Assembly: GCF_000315625.1 (NCBI RefSeq)
Contig: NW_005434587.1
Location: 89,869-152,811, forward strand
Reading direction: 5' to 3'
From: Guillardia theta CCMP2712
Lineage: Eukaryota; Cryptophyceae; Pyrenomonadales; Geminigeraceae
DNA length: 62,943 bases
The position numbers were made by a program, and so were the translations under genes. This document shows, one piece after another, positions 1 through 12,506 of the stretch. The notes under the pieces are model-generated. The model had not been told where the DNA came from. It ran no database searches and was given only the letters and a program-made list of their open reading frames with translations. Positions within the stretch are counted from its first letter, which is position 1. Each line of letters opens with the position of its first letter.

Positions 1-38
1 AGGGAGGGAGGAGCAGTGTCTTGGAGCGAGTCACTCAC

Positions 39-3000
39 CTGCGTGCACTGCTTCCTCGTGGCTGGACACCAAGGGCGGTAGGAGAGCTCCCTGGGGTTGA
101 GGATAGTGAACATGACGGTGACCCATGTGTCCTGAGGGATCAGAGTGGTGGAGAGGTAGGCCTTGCCCGAACAGTGGTCCCGCGTCATCTTGTAGAACCG
201 GAAGCTGTCCGGCCCGAAGAGCTGGATCTCCCTCTGAGAGAACGGGAGCTGATTGGGAGGAAAGTTCTCGATGAAGACTGTTCCCTGGTTCACGGTCTGC
301 GCGTTGATCTTGAAGGAGAGCGTGATGTTGTTCCAGTGCCCTGCGAGCCTCGTCGACTGATTCATCTGCACCTCCACCTTAGGTGAGCTGGAAGCTGTCA
401 GCAGTGCAGCTGGAGAGCCTGTTGGCAGCAGCAGCTGAGTGGGAGGGATGATCTCGGTGCTGACGTAGGCGACGATGGTAGGGCGGGGAGTGAAGGAATT
501 CCTGAGGACGACGATGACCTGCGAGGGGTAGAGGAATGTGATCTGCAAAGAGCGTTAGATAGCGGGCAGCATGCGCAAAGTTGTCAGTTCACCTGGGAAG
601 CAGCTGTGAAGATGAGCCTTCCCAGGTCACGGGAGAAATTCCCGACGTTGGAGAAGAAGCCTGCAGCGTTACCCGTCAGGGGCAGGTTGGCGTTGTCCGG
701 AGTCAGCGAGCCGCGCAGGCCGTCGACAGTGATCGAGGTGCCTCCAGGGAGGCTGAGCGTCGGCTGGAGGAGGAGGGTTATGAAATTGTAAGCTCCTTGC
801 ACAGATGTCGACTCGGTGATCGAGGCTACTTGAAACCTGACGGGCAGGAGGGAGCGACCGACTGGGGAGTTCGGGAAGCGAGTGCTGGGGAGAAAGAAGC
901 CTCTGCTGTGAGTGGCCTGTGCGAACTGCGGGAGGAGCTCAGGGTGGCTTCTGTCGCTGTTCACCAAGTTGATGACGAATGTCATCACGACGTTGCTGGT
1001 CCACATGTCCCCTAGAGTGTAGGTCAGCTCGCCCGAGCACTGGTTCCAGACCCCTCCGTAGGTGAGAACCCCGTTGATGATGGAGGAGAAGTTAGAGGAA
1101 CTCGGAGTCTGTGAGTGCAGTAGCCCCCCGATGGTGACGACCGACCCGGCAGGGATGTTGCAGTTGCTACTGAGGGAGACCAGGATAGAGTTAATCTGCT
1201 TCTGCCCTGCAAAATCCTCCTTGATCGTCATGGACGTGAAGGCAGGACGCAACGTGGCTGCGAGGATGGGCTTGGAGAACTTGATGCGGCTGAATGGCAA
1301 GCTGACGCAACCTGCAGTGCTGCACTTGTTGACTTCAAGATCCACGAATGAAACACCTTCTGCTGCGATCGCGCTGTTTGACAAGGTGACGGAGAAGGCG
1401 GAGGCGGTGTCGGGAGAGAGTCCGTTACCGGTGATGGTGACGGTCAGGGTTCCTGTTTGCTGCTTCCAGTCTGCGGTGGTTGGCAGGCCCTGACTGCTGC
1501 TGGTTACAGCGAGAGCAGCATTGTTTGCCGTGATGCTGCCCAATAGCCTGTGAATGTGATGGTAGTTCCTGCAACAAGGTTCGTGTTGGGCTGAATGTTG
1601 AAGGATATTTTGTTATCGCCAGTCATCACCTGGCTGCTATCAAGGATCGTTACAGTTTTCCATGCTGTGGCCTCACAAGCAGCAGAAAGAGTAGTTGTCG
1701 TCGACTTCCATCCTTGTATGCTCAGGGTGACCGGGTCCATCAAGGTGCAGACGGAGGGGTTGGTCACCGCAACGGAAAAGTGAAGGGTGGGAGTCCCAAC
1801 GTTCGGGCCGACGTCCTCCACCAGCGTCATGGTCAGCGATCCATCGCAGCTGCTCCATGACGCCCTCTGAGCTGTTCCGCTACTCGCCAGCTTCTGGGCC
1901 TCGGATCCTGTCAGCACGACGTTGCCGTCCAGCCCCCCGTTGAGGAAAAACGCTGTTAGCCCCCCTACCACGACTGAGGACCCAGCAAGCAGATCGGCAG
2001 GAAGAGGCCCGATGGTGAAATCTAACGAGCCGACGGCAAGAGGGACCGTGGAGGAGGCAGCCACGACGATGTTGCTCTTGAGCTCCTGATCGCTCCGCAA
2101 GACGATGCCGAGCATGGAAGTGGGGAGGATCGAGAGCCCTGGGATGGAGGAGGAGGCGGAGATGAGGGGGCTTGCGATCAGCTGCTTGTCCTTGGGGTTC
2201 ACGAGCCTCACGCTGAAGGTTATGGAGGAGCAGGAGGAGTCGCTGCAGCCAGGTAGAACTCCTGTGGTGGTCAGGGCCAGGATACCCTGGGCTCTCCTCC
2301 ACGTGGCGGAGGAGGCAGGGAAGAGGGAGGCGTTGAGGCCGTAGAGGGGAAAAGAATCGCTGTCGTCCGACTGCGTCCCTATCAACCCGGAGATGGTGAT
2401 GTTGGAACCACTCGGCAGATTCACACTTGGTCTGATGGTGAAGGTCAAGACGTTCTTCTGCGATGCGACGCGAACTTGTTCTGTGATAGTCAGCTCGACC
2501 CACGTCGGAGAGACGGAGGTGGAGAATGTGGCTGGAGTTGCGACAGCTTGCTTGGGGAGCTGGAGGCTGCCCTTGGTGGCTGTGACGTAGACCTGAGCGC
2601 TCTGACTTTGGTTGGCGAAGAAATTCCTCGTGGAGAAGTTGAAGACGGAGGTTGTGCCTGCGAGGATGAGGGAGCTTGTGGGAAAGAGGAGTCTGCCATC
2701 GCAGGAGCTCCACACGCCATCCACTGGGGATGAATCTTGCTGCATCCTGACCTGCTGGCTCATCTGAAAGCCCCTCAACCCATCGATGGTGATCATCGTC
2801 CCCGCCGGCACCGGACAGGTAGGAGACAGAGAGATCCTGAACAAAGTCACCTCTCCTTGCAGCCTGTTGGTCCTGGAAATGGTTGCCAGGTTCCAGTAGG
2901 GATCGGTAGTTCCCATGAGGATCGGTCCTTCTCCTATCATGGGGACAGGAGCTACTGCAGGGTTGCCATCCAGGGAGATCATGGGAGCGAGCACGCGATC

Positions 3001-6000
3001 AGAAGCAAGAGAGTTGGTGAGCTGGAAGGAGAAGGTCAGGAGCTTGTTCTGAGGAATGTCCGCCTGCACGGTGAAGGTGACTTGCGCGCTCCGCCAGGAG
3101 TAGGAGGACAGCGGTTGCAGGTGACTTGTGCTGAGTTCAGTGACGGTCAGAGTCAAGTCTTGCTTCTCTAGTGCAGTGTCAAGGCCTGAGATGATTATCT
3201 TGGAGCCGGCGGCCACTTCAAAGTTTGCTGCAAACTTGACAGCTAAATTTGAAGCGCAGCCCCTGAAAGTTGAATCTGACGAGATGTTTCGGACTATGAT
3301 CAGAGGAGCGAGGGATGGCCCAAAGACTGACGTGTTGGAGATGACAAGTGGAAATCCTTCTATGCCCACGGTGACATTGACGGGCCGCTGAGGAAACTTT
3401 GAGTTGAGCAGAACGAATCCAAAGGAGAAGTGGAGGTACGCGTCGATGGTTGTGTTCACCACAGCAGTGATTACTCCCGCACAAGGATCATATGACGCAA
3501 CACGAACGAATTGAGAAAAGTCCCCAAAGACAGAAAGAGATCCTGTTGAGGGAGACCCCAGGAGGGTAGTGATGTTGATCTTGGTGCCAGGGAGTATCGT
3601 GAGGGTGGAGCTGAAATTGAAGACAAGCCGGTTCCTCGCGCCGAGAACAAGGCTGCTCTCAGAGACAGAGAGGTTGAACATGGGGAGCATACAAGCTCGA
3701 TTCAGTTGGAGGGGGACAGCGTCCTTTGTGATCATAGTGAAGGAAATGTTGGAGAACAAAGTTTCTGTTGGCCTGATGATGAAGATGGAAGCAGTTTGCA
3801 GTTGGGCTGAGTTGTACGACGGCACCTCTAGGAGCACCGTCATTCCTGGGAGAATCTCCATACCACTCGCCACCTCCGCTATCATCAGCCCGTTCACGTA
3901 CGTGCCGCTGCCGTTCACAAAGTAACTTCTGAAGTTCCCAAGGATAGGAAACGACGAGTTGGGAGACGTCCGGATGTTGAGGCCTGAGACTTGGACGAGG
4001 CTCCCGGCGGCAATGCGAACGTTTGTCTGGAAGAAGATGGTGACGTCGAACGAGTCCCCAACGGTCCCAGAGGAGGAGAAGATCCAGGCGGCAAGGACTG
4101 CAGGGCTGGTCTGAACTGACAGAGATTGAGGGATATCTTGAACAGTGACCTTCGCCTTGGGGATGGTTGAAGCAGCTGAGCTCGAAGATGCTTCCAGGTA
4201 GACGTTGGCGATCGGGGGGTAAGGGTTTCCGTTCCTCAGATCGAAAGAGACAATGACGGGCACGTTTGCCTTGAGTGTGATGTTAGGAGCTACCAGGATA
4301 ATCAGACTGCCCTGATCCTGGTTCCACGAGGCGCAAGATTGGTTGAACAGCTTGGCATGCGCAGAAGACAAGGGCAGGCAGTCACTTGAAGGCGATGCAA
4401 AGTTCTGTAACCCAGAGAGAGTAATCCTCGTGTCCGGTAGGAGGTCGCTGTTGGCAACCATGGTAAGAGATAGCCTGTTCATCTCCGTTATTACGCGTGT
4501 AGACTCGGAGATGATGGTCCCGCTAGTCCAGGAGACGGCGGAAAGTTGGGTCTGGGGGACTTGAACCTGCTGTGTGGAGGTGTTTCTAGGAAGACCGTTG
4601 CAGCACGTGCAGCCAACACTGGAAAGGGTCGCGAAGACGTTGAGGGAGGCTAGAGGAGAGATGTCACTGCTGGGGTTGGTCATGCGGAACTTGAAACGTG
4701 ACAGGCAGGTGGAGGGCATGGGAGCAGTGAGATCGATTCTCATGGTTCCCTGTGATATCACGGCAGAGCTCGGAAAGATGTTTGAGCTGAAATCGTACAG
4801 CGAGAATGTTTGCGGACTGATCGCGAAACCAGACAGGAAAATTGTTGATTGTGAAGGCAAATTGTAAGATGGTTGCAAAACAATTGTCACTTCATTCTCA
4901 ACTCCTTTGATCTGCGAGCTCTGAACCACTTCTGCAACGAGGAAATAAACGTCGGACACAGTCTGGTCGGCAAGGCTGCCGATCAATGTGAAGTTTTCCG
5001 GGACAGGAAAAAGTCGAGATGTTGAGATTGTGAAGGGAGCAGACTTGATTCTGAAAGTCTGAAAGAAGCAGAGGGAGAAGGACAAAGTTGCGTTACCGAT
5101 GAGTTTCTGCACCAGAGACAACTTCATCCACCCCTCTGTCAGATTCCAACTATTGATCGTCACCCTGTCTGTATTGACAGAAGTCACAGTCCCATCGCCA
5201 TACAGTCCATTGATAAAGAAGACCTCTCCAGCCGAAATGTCCCCTGTCGACGAAAGAGTAAACACAACTTGGTTGTCCAAAGTTCCAACAGCACTCCTTG
5301 CTTCCATCGTCTTGATGTTCCATGACGCGTTGATACCTGCAGTGAGTATCGAGCAGGAGAATTGAGTGGCTGCGATCGGATAAGAAGAACCCCCAATGCT
5401 AATCGAAGGTTTTCTTGCGGGGACAGGAACGAGCCGCTGACAAGTTCTTGTTACAGACACATTGGTACCAGCGCTGGAGTTCGAAACATTGACAAACTCG
5501 AAAGTCGTACAAGGATAATCCTCATACATGTAGCAAGGACATGAAGGATTCTTGAACGTGACAACAATCGTGTTTATCCCAATCACCAAACTCCCGGTGA
5601 ACTCCAAAACTCCAGCAGAATTATCCCAAGTCATGGGATTGATACTAGTTGCCCCAATAGTCACTGTTGGCTTCGCAGGGTCGAGATTGTCCAGCCCAGT
5701 GATCTTGATCAGAGCTGACGTAACTGCGTTCTTGGGAACAACACGGAAGGTTATCGGGTTTGTGTTGCCGTTGATCTGATTCGATTCCGCACACTCGTAC
5801 TTGAGGAAGACGTTGGTGGAGTTAGCGAGAAGAACCCCATCAGGGTTGCTCGACACTTGCAACGCGGATCGATCGGAGCTCTTGGACGGGAACCAACACT
5901 GACCTGTGCCATCTTGACCAGCACACGAGTCCCCGCTGACGTAGAGGCACTTGGTCGTGCTCGTCTCGTTGCTTGCGATGACGCCAAGGTTGGTAGAGTT

Positions 6001-9000
6001 ACCGAGGCCGCACCATGACAGGGCTGTACCGCTGACTCTCGCCTCGATGTTTGTCCGCAGTGCAGGGTTGGAAGGGTTGGTGACATCCAGGCGGAGCATC
6101 AGGTTGCAACCGTTACCAATCGCCATGACTGCTTTCAACGTGAGTGTTCCTCCGATCCATGAAACCTTCGAGACGAAACTTGAACTTGACACCGACCCCG
6201 GCGCTACGTTTGACAGCCCTACAATGGTAAGAAGGCTATCTACCGGGATCTCGTGGTTGGGCTTCAGTGACAGGTAGAGGGAATTTGCTGCACTTGCAAT
6301 TTCCGTGCTCTCGACAATCTTGGAAGAGACCGTGAAATCATCGCTTGCGCTCAAAACCTCTCCACTGCAAGCAAGGGGGCCCAAAGTTGTGCTGCCGTCA
6401 GTGATCGCGATGGTGGGCGAGACAGCCGAGGAGCTTGTCTCGCTGTTTCTGAGCCTGAAGGAGATGGAGATCGACGCCTTTGAAGCCATGGCCTGGCTGA
6501 AACGAGCAATGAACTCACCGGTGGTGAAGTTCATGGAAGTGTTGGCGAGGAAAGAAGATCCCGCAACCAAGAGATCTAGATTACTCTGCTGAAGGCTCTT
6601 CAGGAACGAGATTTTGAGCTGTGCTCCCTGGCTGATAGCAGCAGTTGAGATCAGCTGAAAGGTCACGATGTTCAACAAGCCTCTTGCTTTGCTCGTCTCC
6701 GTTACAGTGTTGGTCAAGAAGCGAGGAGCATCGACAGATTGCAGGACCGAGCCAAACATGAGCTGGGGCAGGATGGTCAGCGCCGGGTATGGGCAAGTGC
6801 CACTCGAGCATGAGTACGATAGTGAGATGTAAATCTGCTTGCCAGGGTCATACTGGCTCGGATTGAGAAGCTGGAACGAGAGATAGATAGGGTCCTTATC
6901 ATATGTCGTTCCTGACTTCTTCTTGATAATCAGAGTCCCCTCCTCTTGGCTCCAGTCCCCCGTCCCGCTGAACACTGCAGACGAATTGCCAGTCAGAGGC
7001 AGCGACTTAGTGGATGGAGTAGTTGAGTTGAAAAGCCCTGAGATGGTCAGGATTGTACCAGGAGGCAGCTCAACGTTAGTTTGCAATTGTACAGTGATGA
7101 AGTTGACTGTCAGAGCCGAGGTAACGTTATCCGATATGGTGCGGGTTGTAAACGCCGGTGCCTCCCAAGATGAAGGAGCGTTCCTGAAGGGGAGAGGCGT
7201 TGCGACTGCCGATCGAGTTCCTGAGGAGCTGAAGGTGTACGTGTCAAAGACGGACGACTCGTTGCCGTTGATGAACTCGAGATTGAACTCTGTCATGCAG
7301 TACTGAGAGAGAGAACCGTTGACGCGAAGTTTGACTGCGTTTGACTCGAGAGTCCAGCCCTCGAAGACTGACGGGTCCAGACTGGAAACGGAGAAGAGGG
7401 CCGAAGACGATTGATATCGATTCATCATCCCAGTGATAATCAGAACGCTGCCCGCGGTCAGGCTGACGGTGGGTAAGAGGCGAACTCGAACTATGTTCTT
7501 TGCATTCAAGATCGCGTTGCTCATTGTGATCTCCCAAGAGTTCCATGTGATGACCTGACCTGATCCCAACACAGTCCCGACCAAGGGAGTGGAAGGAATG
7601 TAGACGCTGCCTCGAGCTATAAAGAAAGCAGTGCGCGGAAGAATGCGATACTCTGCGTTCTTGAGTGAGAAACCGAACTTCACTCGTGTGTTTGCACTGA
7701 TGTCTTCTTGTAGAGAGGCTGAGAAGGTGCCATAGCTGGACGACCATGCGCCCCCGCCGTTCAAAAGCATGCTGCTGCTATCCCCCGTTACAGCAAGAGT
7801 CCCGTCTGCCGACTGGGATCCCGTTAGACCATGTATCTCTATTGTAGAAGACTTTCCGAGCTTGTGATTGAGAATGAAGGAGAATTGAAGCAGGTTGTCT
7901 GCATTGACTATGGCGTTGTCTTCACTCACTTCACCGCTCAAGGCAAGCTTCAAAGATGAGCTCAGTATCGACGGATAGTAATTTTGCTTGTCGATAATCA
8001 TGTTTTGCAGATCGTAGATGATAGAATCCGAAGTAGCTGCGATCAACGGAATAACCCCAGACGACGCAGTGGCTGCGTTCTGAACTTTGATGTAAAAGTG
8101 ATACTCAAACGCGGCATCCATACAGTTGTCAGAGGTGTTCCATTTCAACGCCCCCGTTGCGGGAGTAGAGCAAGTGAGGAAAAGCTGTCCTTCGTTCGAC
8201 CAGAAGGATGATTTGTTGAGGAAGGTGGTAGACGCAGGTCCATATAGCTCCATCTGATAGAAACTTTGAACCAAAAATCACTGCGTCGGTCAAGGTAAAT
8301 CTGCAATGCTACAAACCTGCACACTGGGGTGGAAGTCTTGAAACAATCAGCGTTTGGATCTCTCACTTGGCATTTCATGGCTGATGCAACCCATCGCCCT
8401 GTCTCAATTCTCAACGTCGCAACGTATCACGAGCCATCAAGACCAACCTGCGGCGGATTGACATGTTGTTGGATCGCTCACGGTTGTGTTGTACCAGAAG
8501 CTCGTTGGACTCTGATGCATCCGACTCTTGTCAGTTGCATAGAAGAAGAAGAGGTAGGACACTCACATCTGTTCCCTTCAAGCCCGATATGGTGATAACA
8601 CTCCCAATTGGGACATAGTAGTCCGGCTTCAACACAAAATGAATCTCGTTGACTTCGCCGCTGAAGCGAGAAAGCTCCCACGTGTTCCTTCACTTAGTGT
8701 AAGACTGCAAACTAGCATAGGAACAAGAAGTCAGCAAGAATCGTTACCTAATGATAAAGGAGTTAGGCTCCATTGCTGTCAAAACGACTGCCGTATACGA
8801 AAGGGCAGGATCTTCATAGATCATTTCAGGGCCCCAAGGACTCCCCGTAGGCGGAATAACGTTGATTGTAAGAGGGTTCAGCTGAGGTTGATAATTTGGA
8901 GGATTGCGCAGTTTCAGTGAGAAGCTAAAACCGCATGTAGCTTGTATCTGTTGAGTTAGCGAGCCAACCAGCATCGACGTTGAGGCGTTCCAACTCATTG

Positions 9001-9339
9001 AAGTTTTTTCAAAGTAAGCACTGGAAATGCCCTCAACCTGCCCACCAAACAGTGATGAGAAACTTTGTATCTTATCTCTAGCAAGACTGCTCTCACCTGC
9101 AAGGTAGAAGTCGGCATATGTTTAAGGTTCAACCCCCCAATCTCGATTCGAGAACCGTTTCCGATGGAGCAAGTAGGAGATGCACTGAAAGTGAGAACAT
9201 TTTCGAGGTTTCGGACCTTGCTGGATTCGATCACCCATGTGTTTGTTCTGCAAGAACTCGTCGGCGAATCAAGGGCTGCTGCTGGGATGAATCCGATTGC
9301 TGCAATGTACATAAACACCCTGATCGTTCTAAAAGACAT
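39..9339 (-). CDS. Giant secreted repeat protein (3' end beyond window)
   Basis: Family not recognised. The start ATG at 9339 opens a signal peptide (MSFRTIRVFMYIAAIGFIPA). About 2,900 residues follow, mostly in one 6.7-kb exon (8253 to ~593), built from more than 20 diverged units of ~100-110 residues. Each unit has an ITISGL-type strand, then a TPS/LPLTG-like stretch, a GTL strand and an FSF-x-L-xNP strand, as in an extracellular beta-sandwich array. N-glycosylation sequons are frequent. N-terminal exons are 9097-9339, 8748-9038, 8577-8687, 8448-8511 and ~8317-8398; the junction into 8253 is uncertain. At the 3' side an intron (543-592) leads to exon 39-542, which ends at a GT donor, so the gene continues off the left edge. 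The reading frame breaks by one base near 1543. A cell-surface or matrix role is inferred from the signal peptide and repeats only. Confidence 0.8.
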
Positions 9340-10344
9340 GGTGGGCTTCGCCCGCCGGTGATAGGTATGAAACGCAGCCAATAGCTTGTCCTCAGATCAA
9401 TCGCACATTCTCGTCCTCAATGATGCAAACTCTCCCTGGAACAGTCCCCGGTCCAATTAGCAGTTGTGTCTTTTCCTTCCGGCGACTCCTATCCCCTGCT
9501 GGTCTCCTTCCTCCGCCGACTGGCACCTCCTCCAACGAGCTGTGAAAGGATGATGGCCTTGCTATTATCACTGTCTTCCTCCCCTTCTCCTTCCCCCTCC
9601 CCCTCCTTCTCGCGCCCTTCCCGCTGCCGTCCTCTGCATATCAACGGCTCGGATAGCCGGTTGACTAGCATCCGTTACACCGTGAAACCTGATCCAACAA
9701 AATCCGTTACACCGATTTTCGATCGTTACATAAGTCAATTATTGAGTAAAAATGCCAGTCTGCCTCAGCACGCGCCATGGAGGGAGAACCAACTAAGGAC
9801 GATCAAGTAAGCTCCTCTCGTCCTCCTCCTCCTGCCGCCTCCTCCTGCCGCCTCCTCCTGCCGCCTCCTCCTGCCGCCTCCTCCTGCCGCCTCCTCCTGC
9901 CGCCTCCTCCTGCCGCCTCCTGCCGCCTCCTGATCCTCCTTCTCCTTCCTCTTGATCATCCTGCTCTCCCCCGTGCCTCTCAATCCACATGATCACTCGC
10001 AGTCACCTCCCGTCGCTTCTTATCCTCTTCGTCTATCCTCTTGACTTCACTTGGCTCTACTCGGTTTTATCCATCCATCATCGACGGCCTCTGCCTCAAT
10101 CTTCATCCTTCTAAAACCGACAAACCACCCCTTTGCCCTATCCACCTCTTCTCTAGACGGGTAATCGCCTACCCAACATCTCCATCTCCCTTCAGACGTC
10201 ATCTTTGTGTGGATCTCGATCGCTCCTGACGGGTCATGAAGCCAGAGCAGGGAGAGAATCTGATGGCAAAGAAGTACCTGCGGGCAGCCGCGAGGAGCTC
10301 ATCGAAGCAGGAGGAGGAGGAGAAGAAGCAGACAAGCACTAGCA
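9340..10344. other. Divergent intergenic region
   Basis: This ~1-kb stretch lies between the giant secreted-protein gene (-) and the Dus2-like gene (+), so it should hold both promoters. It is C/T-rich on the + strand (for example 9580-9620) and contains a 13-bp minisatellite. Open frames here are produced by the low-complexity sequence and look non-coding. An ATG at 10236 opens a short frame that stops at 10357, overlapping the proposed Dus start, so it could be an upstream ORF. Confidence 0.5.
9822..9933. repeat. 13-bp minisatellite
   Basis: Direct tandem copies of CCTCCTCCTGCCG, about seven full units followed by shortened units. Because 13 is not a multiple of three, all frames read through it as Pro/Ala/Ser/Leu repeats, which explains the apparent ORFs on both strands. 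Confidence 0.9.
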
Positions 10345-12356
10345 ATGAAAGCACGTGACGCGTTCCTCCTCCTTTGCTACCTCGCCACCATAATGCAGCC
10401 GAGTACGAGCCTCGACTTCCAGAACGCGGTGGTTCTGGCGCCCATGGTGAGGGCGAGCACGTTGCCGCTCAGAATGCTGGCGTTGGACTATGGTGCAGAC
10501 TTCGTGTGGACAGAAGAAATCGTTGCAAGGAAGATCGCCTTGTGCAGCAGATTCTTGAATGAACGTCTGGGAACCGTTGAGTTCTACTCTCCCGACGCTC
10601 CTCACTTCCGCGTCTTCCAGACTTGCGAGGCAGAGAGAGAGAAGGTTGGCCGTCCTGGGCTCACCTGATGCTGCTGACAGGCAGCAGGTCATCTTTCAGA
10701 TCGGGACGAATTCAGCGCGTGAGGCACTTGAAGCTGCCATGGTCGTCGTGAACGTAAACGGCCGTGTTGTCAAGTGCGGTAGATGAGTCTGGATGGGGCA
10801 GGACGTTGCCGCAATCGACTTGAACATGGGCTGTCCCAAGCACTTCTCTGTGTCAGGAATAACCTTCACACCCGTGAGATGAAGAAGTGAATGTGAATGA
10901 GCAGGAGGGATGGGAGCGGCTCTCTTGTCCAAACCTGAGACTGCCGCCGATATCATCAAGACGTTGAAGAGGAACATCAACCTGCCTGTGACGGCCAAGA
11001 TCCGGTAAGTCGACTGACGATTGGGAGGAGCAGAGAGTGACAGGAGCTTTTTCTATCAGACTCCTTAAGACGCGCTCAGAGACAGCAGAATTGATGAAAC
11101 GACTCGAGAGTGCCGGAGTTGACGCAATCACCGTCCACTGTCGATATGTCGCGTGAGACGCCATAGCAGGGAGTTGCTGCTGCTCCTGACTTGATCTTAG
11201 TACGAGACCGCACGAAAGGGCTCTGTGGGAGGAGCTTGAGCACTGCGTTAGTGCTGTCTCTGTGCCTGTGATTGGTAAGTAGGAGCGGAGTTTCGAAACC
11301 TTCCACTGAGAGGATTTTGACAGGAAACGGAGACGTGCTGACGAGGAGCGACGGATTGAAGCTGATGGAGAAGTCGCGTTGTGCTGGCGTCATGATTGCA
11401 AGAGGAGTAAGGAATTCATGACCTGTTCAAAGTCTCATCTTCGCTTCAGGCTGTTGAGAATCCGTCTTGCTTCCGAAAAGAAGGCCTTCTCCCTTGTATG
11501 GTGCGCTATTCGAAGCCTTGGCGGTTGAGTGCTAGTGGTTGAAGTGCTTCAATGCATCAGGACTCGCTCAAGGCTCATTTGAAGCAGTGCATGCTCTATG
11601 AAGAAGTGAGATGAAATGCGTCACACAGCCGATGCTGACGTTCTTCTCGTCCCTTTCCTTTGCTACAGCCTCACCAGAACATCAAGTACATCTACAACAG
11701 ATTCTTTTCGGAGGTGAAACTCGGGCCAACCCCTACAAGATCATCTTCCTTCGCCGCTACTACTTCCCACTTCCATCATCCTCCTCCCTTTCCACTCCTC
11801 TGCCCTTTCTCCTCCTCTTCCTCAAGATCGGTGCAGATCTGTGTGCCTGGCGGCTTGATCTTCAATCAAGTGCAACAATCCAAGTCTCGTCGCGAGATCG
11901 CTCAAGTCTTTGACCTCCAAAGCTTCTACGACGAGCTGGACGTGAGGCTGAGCTGGGCTCCAGCTGGAGACAATGACTTGCCTTGTCAGAGCCGACGAGG
12001 GAAAAGCGGGGAGGTCGAAGCTGAGGGATGGGGGAAGGGAAACCCCTCACATCATGAGTATGAGAGCGAGTTCCAACGACTTCCAGCAAAGAATGGGAAC
12101 AAGAGGTGAGAAAGAGAACAGGGAGGGAGGAAAGACGTTGAGCTCTGGAGTTTCGTAGGATACGGGTGGACGATGAAGGAGAAGTGAAGGAGGTTCAAGA
12201 AGTGCCGAAGGTTTATTCTCGTGCTCATGACGGTGTTCTGGGCCAACCTGATTTGTCTTTCAGAAATTCGAATGCCAAGAATGTGGGGAGGTCTTTGCAT
12301 CCAGAAACAAACTTTTCAAGCATGTGAGGAGCTCAGGGCATGACAACAGCAAGTGA
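10345..12356 (+). CDS. Dus2-like tRNA-dihydrouridine synthase with C-terminal C2H2 zinc finger
   Basis: Flavoenzyme that would reduce uridine to dihydrouridine in tRNA. The N-terminal motif LAPMVRASTLPLRMLALDYG matches Dus2, and LNMGCPK carries the catalytic Cys. Next come the TIM-barrel segments AKIRLLKTRSETAEL, DAITVHCR, RPHERALWEELEHC and VIGNGDVL, the MIARG strand, and the helical-domain match REIAQVFDLQSFYDEL. Exons: 10345-10644, 10688-10747, 10802-10856, 10905-11004, 11060-11152, 11201-11274, 11324-11406, then from 11450; splicing between ~11510 and ~12100 is uncertain. The last exons add an acidic linker and a finger (FECQECGEVF, then HVRSSGH) before TGA at 12354-12356. Animal DUS2 ends in a double-stranded-RNA-binding domain instead. 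The start at 10345 is the first Met in frame; Met at 10393 is possible. The intron 10857-10904 lacks a GT donor. Confidence 0.85.
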
Positions 12357-12506
12357 TAACTCATTAGTCTGAGCCACGAATGAAGTTTTTGATCCGTTGT
12401 AGAAAACAATTGGAACAGAAATAGAAAGCACACGAAAACACGAAAACGGGAAGAACTTGTTCAGGTTTTCCTGCTTGAGGAGGGGATACCGTGATCTAGA
12501 GTAGAA

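Noticed and set aside
1504-1560. Programmed ribosomal frameshift
   Set aside because: No slippery heptamer or stem-loop is evident and the break falls inside a conserved repeat; a one-base sequence error is simpler.
9765-9996. Pro/Ala/Cys and Gly/Arg repeat ORFs on both strands
   Set aside because: They come from the 13-bp minisatellite cycling through three frames; non-coding appearance on both sides.
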